This document shows positions 63,314 to 64,000 of a DNA stretch of 64,000 nucleotides, in pieces. Below the pieces are notes generated by a model that worked only from the letters and a program-made list of their open reading frames with translations, was not told the origin of the DNA and did no database searches. The translations under genes and the position numbers were made by a program. This stretch comes from Bacteroidia bacterium (lineage in GTDB: Bacteria > Bacteroidota > Bacteroidia > AKYH767-A > OLB10): positions 1 through 64,000 of the forward strand of contig JAEUTH010000018.1 in the NCBI GenBank assembly GCA_016788165.1. The letters run 5' to 3'. Every line of letters begins with the position of its first letter. The stretch's first letter is position 1.

Positions 63314-64000
63314 ATGGCTTCATTTTCTCATTGTATTATTTGTAATGCCCCGCAATTGCTGGCAATGCCTGCTTATGCACATAGTTATTTAGTTAGATGT
63401 AAGGCTTGCAATTTTGTCTTTTGTTCTGAAATTCCAACTACGCAAACCCTATCCGACTTTTATAGCCGTTATCCTGTAAGTAATAGCCTAAGCCAATTAA
63501 CAGCAAAACGTTATGATGAGTGGTTGGATAGTTTTGAACCATTCAGAAAATTAAACACCATTTTAGATGTTGGCTGTGGCGATGGCTATTTACTCGAAAG
63601 AGCTATTTTAAAAGGGTGGAAGGTATTTGGTACGGAATACACCGACAGGCAGGTAAAGCAAGGTATTGCCAAAGGAATTAACATGCATCAAGGTGCTTTG
63701 GATATCAGCAATTATGCAGTCAATAGTTTTGATGTTATATGCAGTATTGAAGTTATTGAACACATAAATAATCCGATGGAAGAGTTAAGTAAGTTTAATT
63801 ATTTGCTCAGACAGGGCGGGGCTGTTTATGTAACCACACCAAACTTTAATGCTTTATCGCATGATTATTTTAAAGCGCAATGGAATATTATTACATACCC
63901 TGAGCACTTATGCTATTTTACAAAAAGTACGTTAATCAACGCTTTTTTACGTAATGGATTTAAATGCAGCCGATTTATAACTACAGGCATATCCGTTAAA
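63314..64000 (+). CDS. SAM-dependent methyltransferase with zinc-ribbon head (partial)
   Basis: 229 codons from ATG 63314, cut by the window end. The head carries two CxxC pairs (C7/C10 in HCIICN and C29/C32 in RCKACNF), a zinc-ribbon as in sugar-methylating class I methyltransferases. Motif I is ILDVGCGDGY (83-92), then VFGTEYTDRQ and SIEVIEHINNPMEELSKF (post-I to IV). The type often modifies sugars or lipids in polysaccharide loci. The C-terminus lies outside the window. Confidence 0.88.
   Translation, partial: MASFSHCIICNAPQLLAMPAYAHSYLVRCKACNFVFCSEIPTTQTLSDFYSRYPVSNSLSQLTAKRYDEWLDSFEPFRKLNTILDVGCGDGYLLERAILKGWKVFGTEYTDRQVKQGIAKGINMHQGALDISNYAVNSFDVICSIEVIEHINNPMEELSKFNYLLRQGGAVYVTTPNFNALSHDYFKAQWNIITYPEHLCYFTKSTLINAFLRNGFKCSRFITTGISVK

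Noticed and set aside
1-64000. Search for mobile elements, prophage, toxin-antitoxin or defence genes
   Set aside because: No transposase, integrase, capsid, Cas, restriction or typical toxin-antitoxin motif was seen. The DnaQ/GIY-YIG fusion and the HerA-like ATPase were considered as defence parts, but neither has a defence partner adjacent.

Overview
The window is an AT-rich chromosomal stretch from a Bacteroidota bacterium. The evidence is a PorQ component of the type IX secretion system (T9SS), several proteins with T9SS C-terminal sorting domains, many lipoproteins, TAnnTTTG-type promoter boxes, A-rich leaders in place of Shine-Dalgarno sites, and a tmRNA whose tag is GESDFALAA. A chitinophagial or sphingobacterial affiliation is plausible, but the sequence does not fix the genus. 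There are no rRNA genes, tRNA genes, CRISPR arrays, insertion sequences or phage genes. Most of the window is housekeeping and envelope biology.

Layout. Positions 1-2.9 kb hold a truncated secreted-protein gene, then an ECF sigma factor followed by a membrane protein that joins an anti-sigma-like cytoplasmic head to a periplasmic HtrA/DegS-type protease. A divergent Ala-rich repeat lipoprotein follows. The two sides share mirror-image promoters of identical sequence and spacing (TGGGTTACCTTT-N11-GTATTAA). At 2.9-12.5 kb on the plus strand are a HerA-like ATPase, PrmA, a giant secreted protein of unknown function, TruA and an ABC exporter. At 12.5-14.1 kb are FloA and an SRPBCC protein. At 14.4-15.4 kb is a two-gene unit: a membrane-tethered HMA-like protein and a lipoprotein truncated haemoglobin. 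At 15.5-22.4 kb are an outer-membrane barrel, a low-complexity exported protein, glycogen phosphorylase and AccA. At 22.4-26.4 kb is a five-gene minus-strand operon of lipoproteins, a Tat-exported DUF1501 protein and a planctomycete-type cytochrome. Positions 26.5-31.7 kb hold an acyltransferase, tmRNA, PorQ, GlyA and a nucleotidyltransferase.

Positions 32-47 kb carry a nitronate monooxygenase-like protein, a zinc-ribbon protein, the LemA/DUF2207 pair, hydrolase and SDR genes, CCA-adding enzyme, TsaC, a GT9 glycosyltransferase, DapD, an ABC-F protein and a WcaJ-type glycosylphosphotransferase. Positions 47-52.5 kb form a plus-strand run: exonuclease/GIY-YIG fusion, PASTA protein, T9SS cargo and RluD-like synthase. 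At 53.8-55.5 kb is a T9SS surface-protein gene broken by two G-tract frameshifts, preceded by a small ORF containing an (AC)n dinucleotide tract that could switch its frame. ClpC, a secreted M43 metalloprotease, an S1-domain protein, a histidine kinase, a YdcF protein and a truncated methyltransferase complete the window.

The strongest candidates for an undescribed system are the sigma/anti-sigma-protease/lipoprotein module with its mirrored promoters, and the DUF1501-cytochrome-DUF4214-like operon. Family names come from reading motifs by eye. No database search was run.
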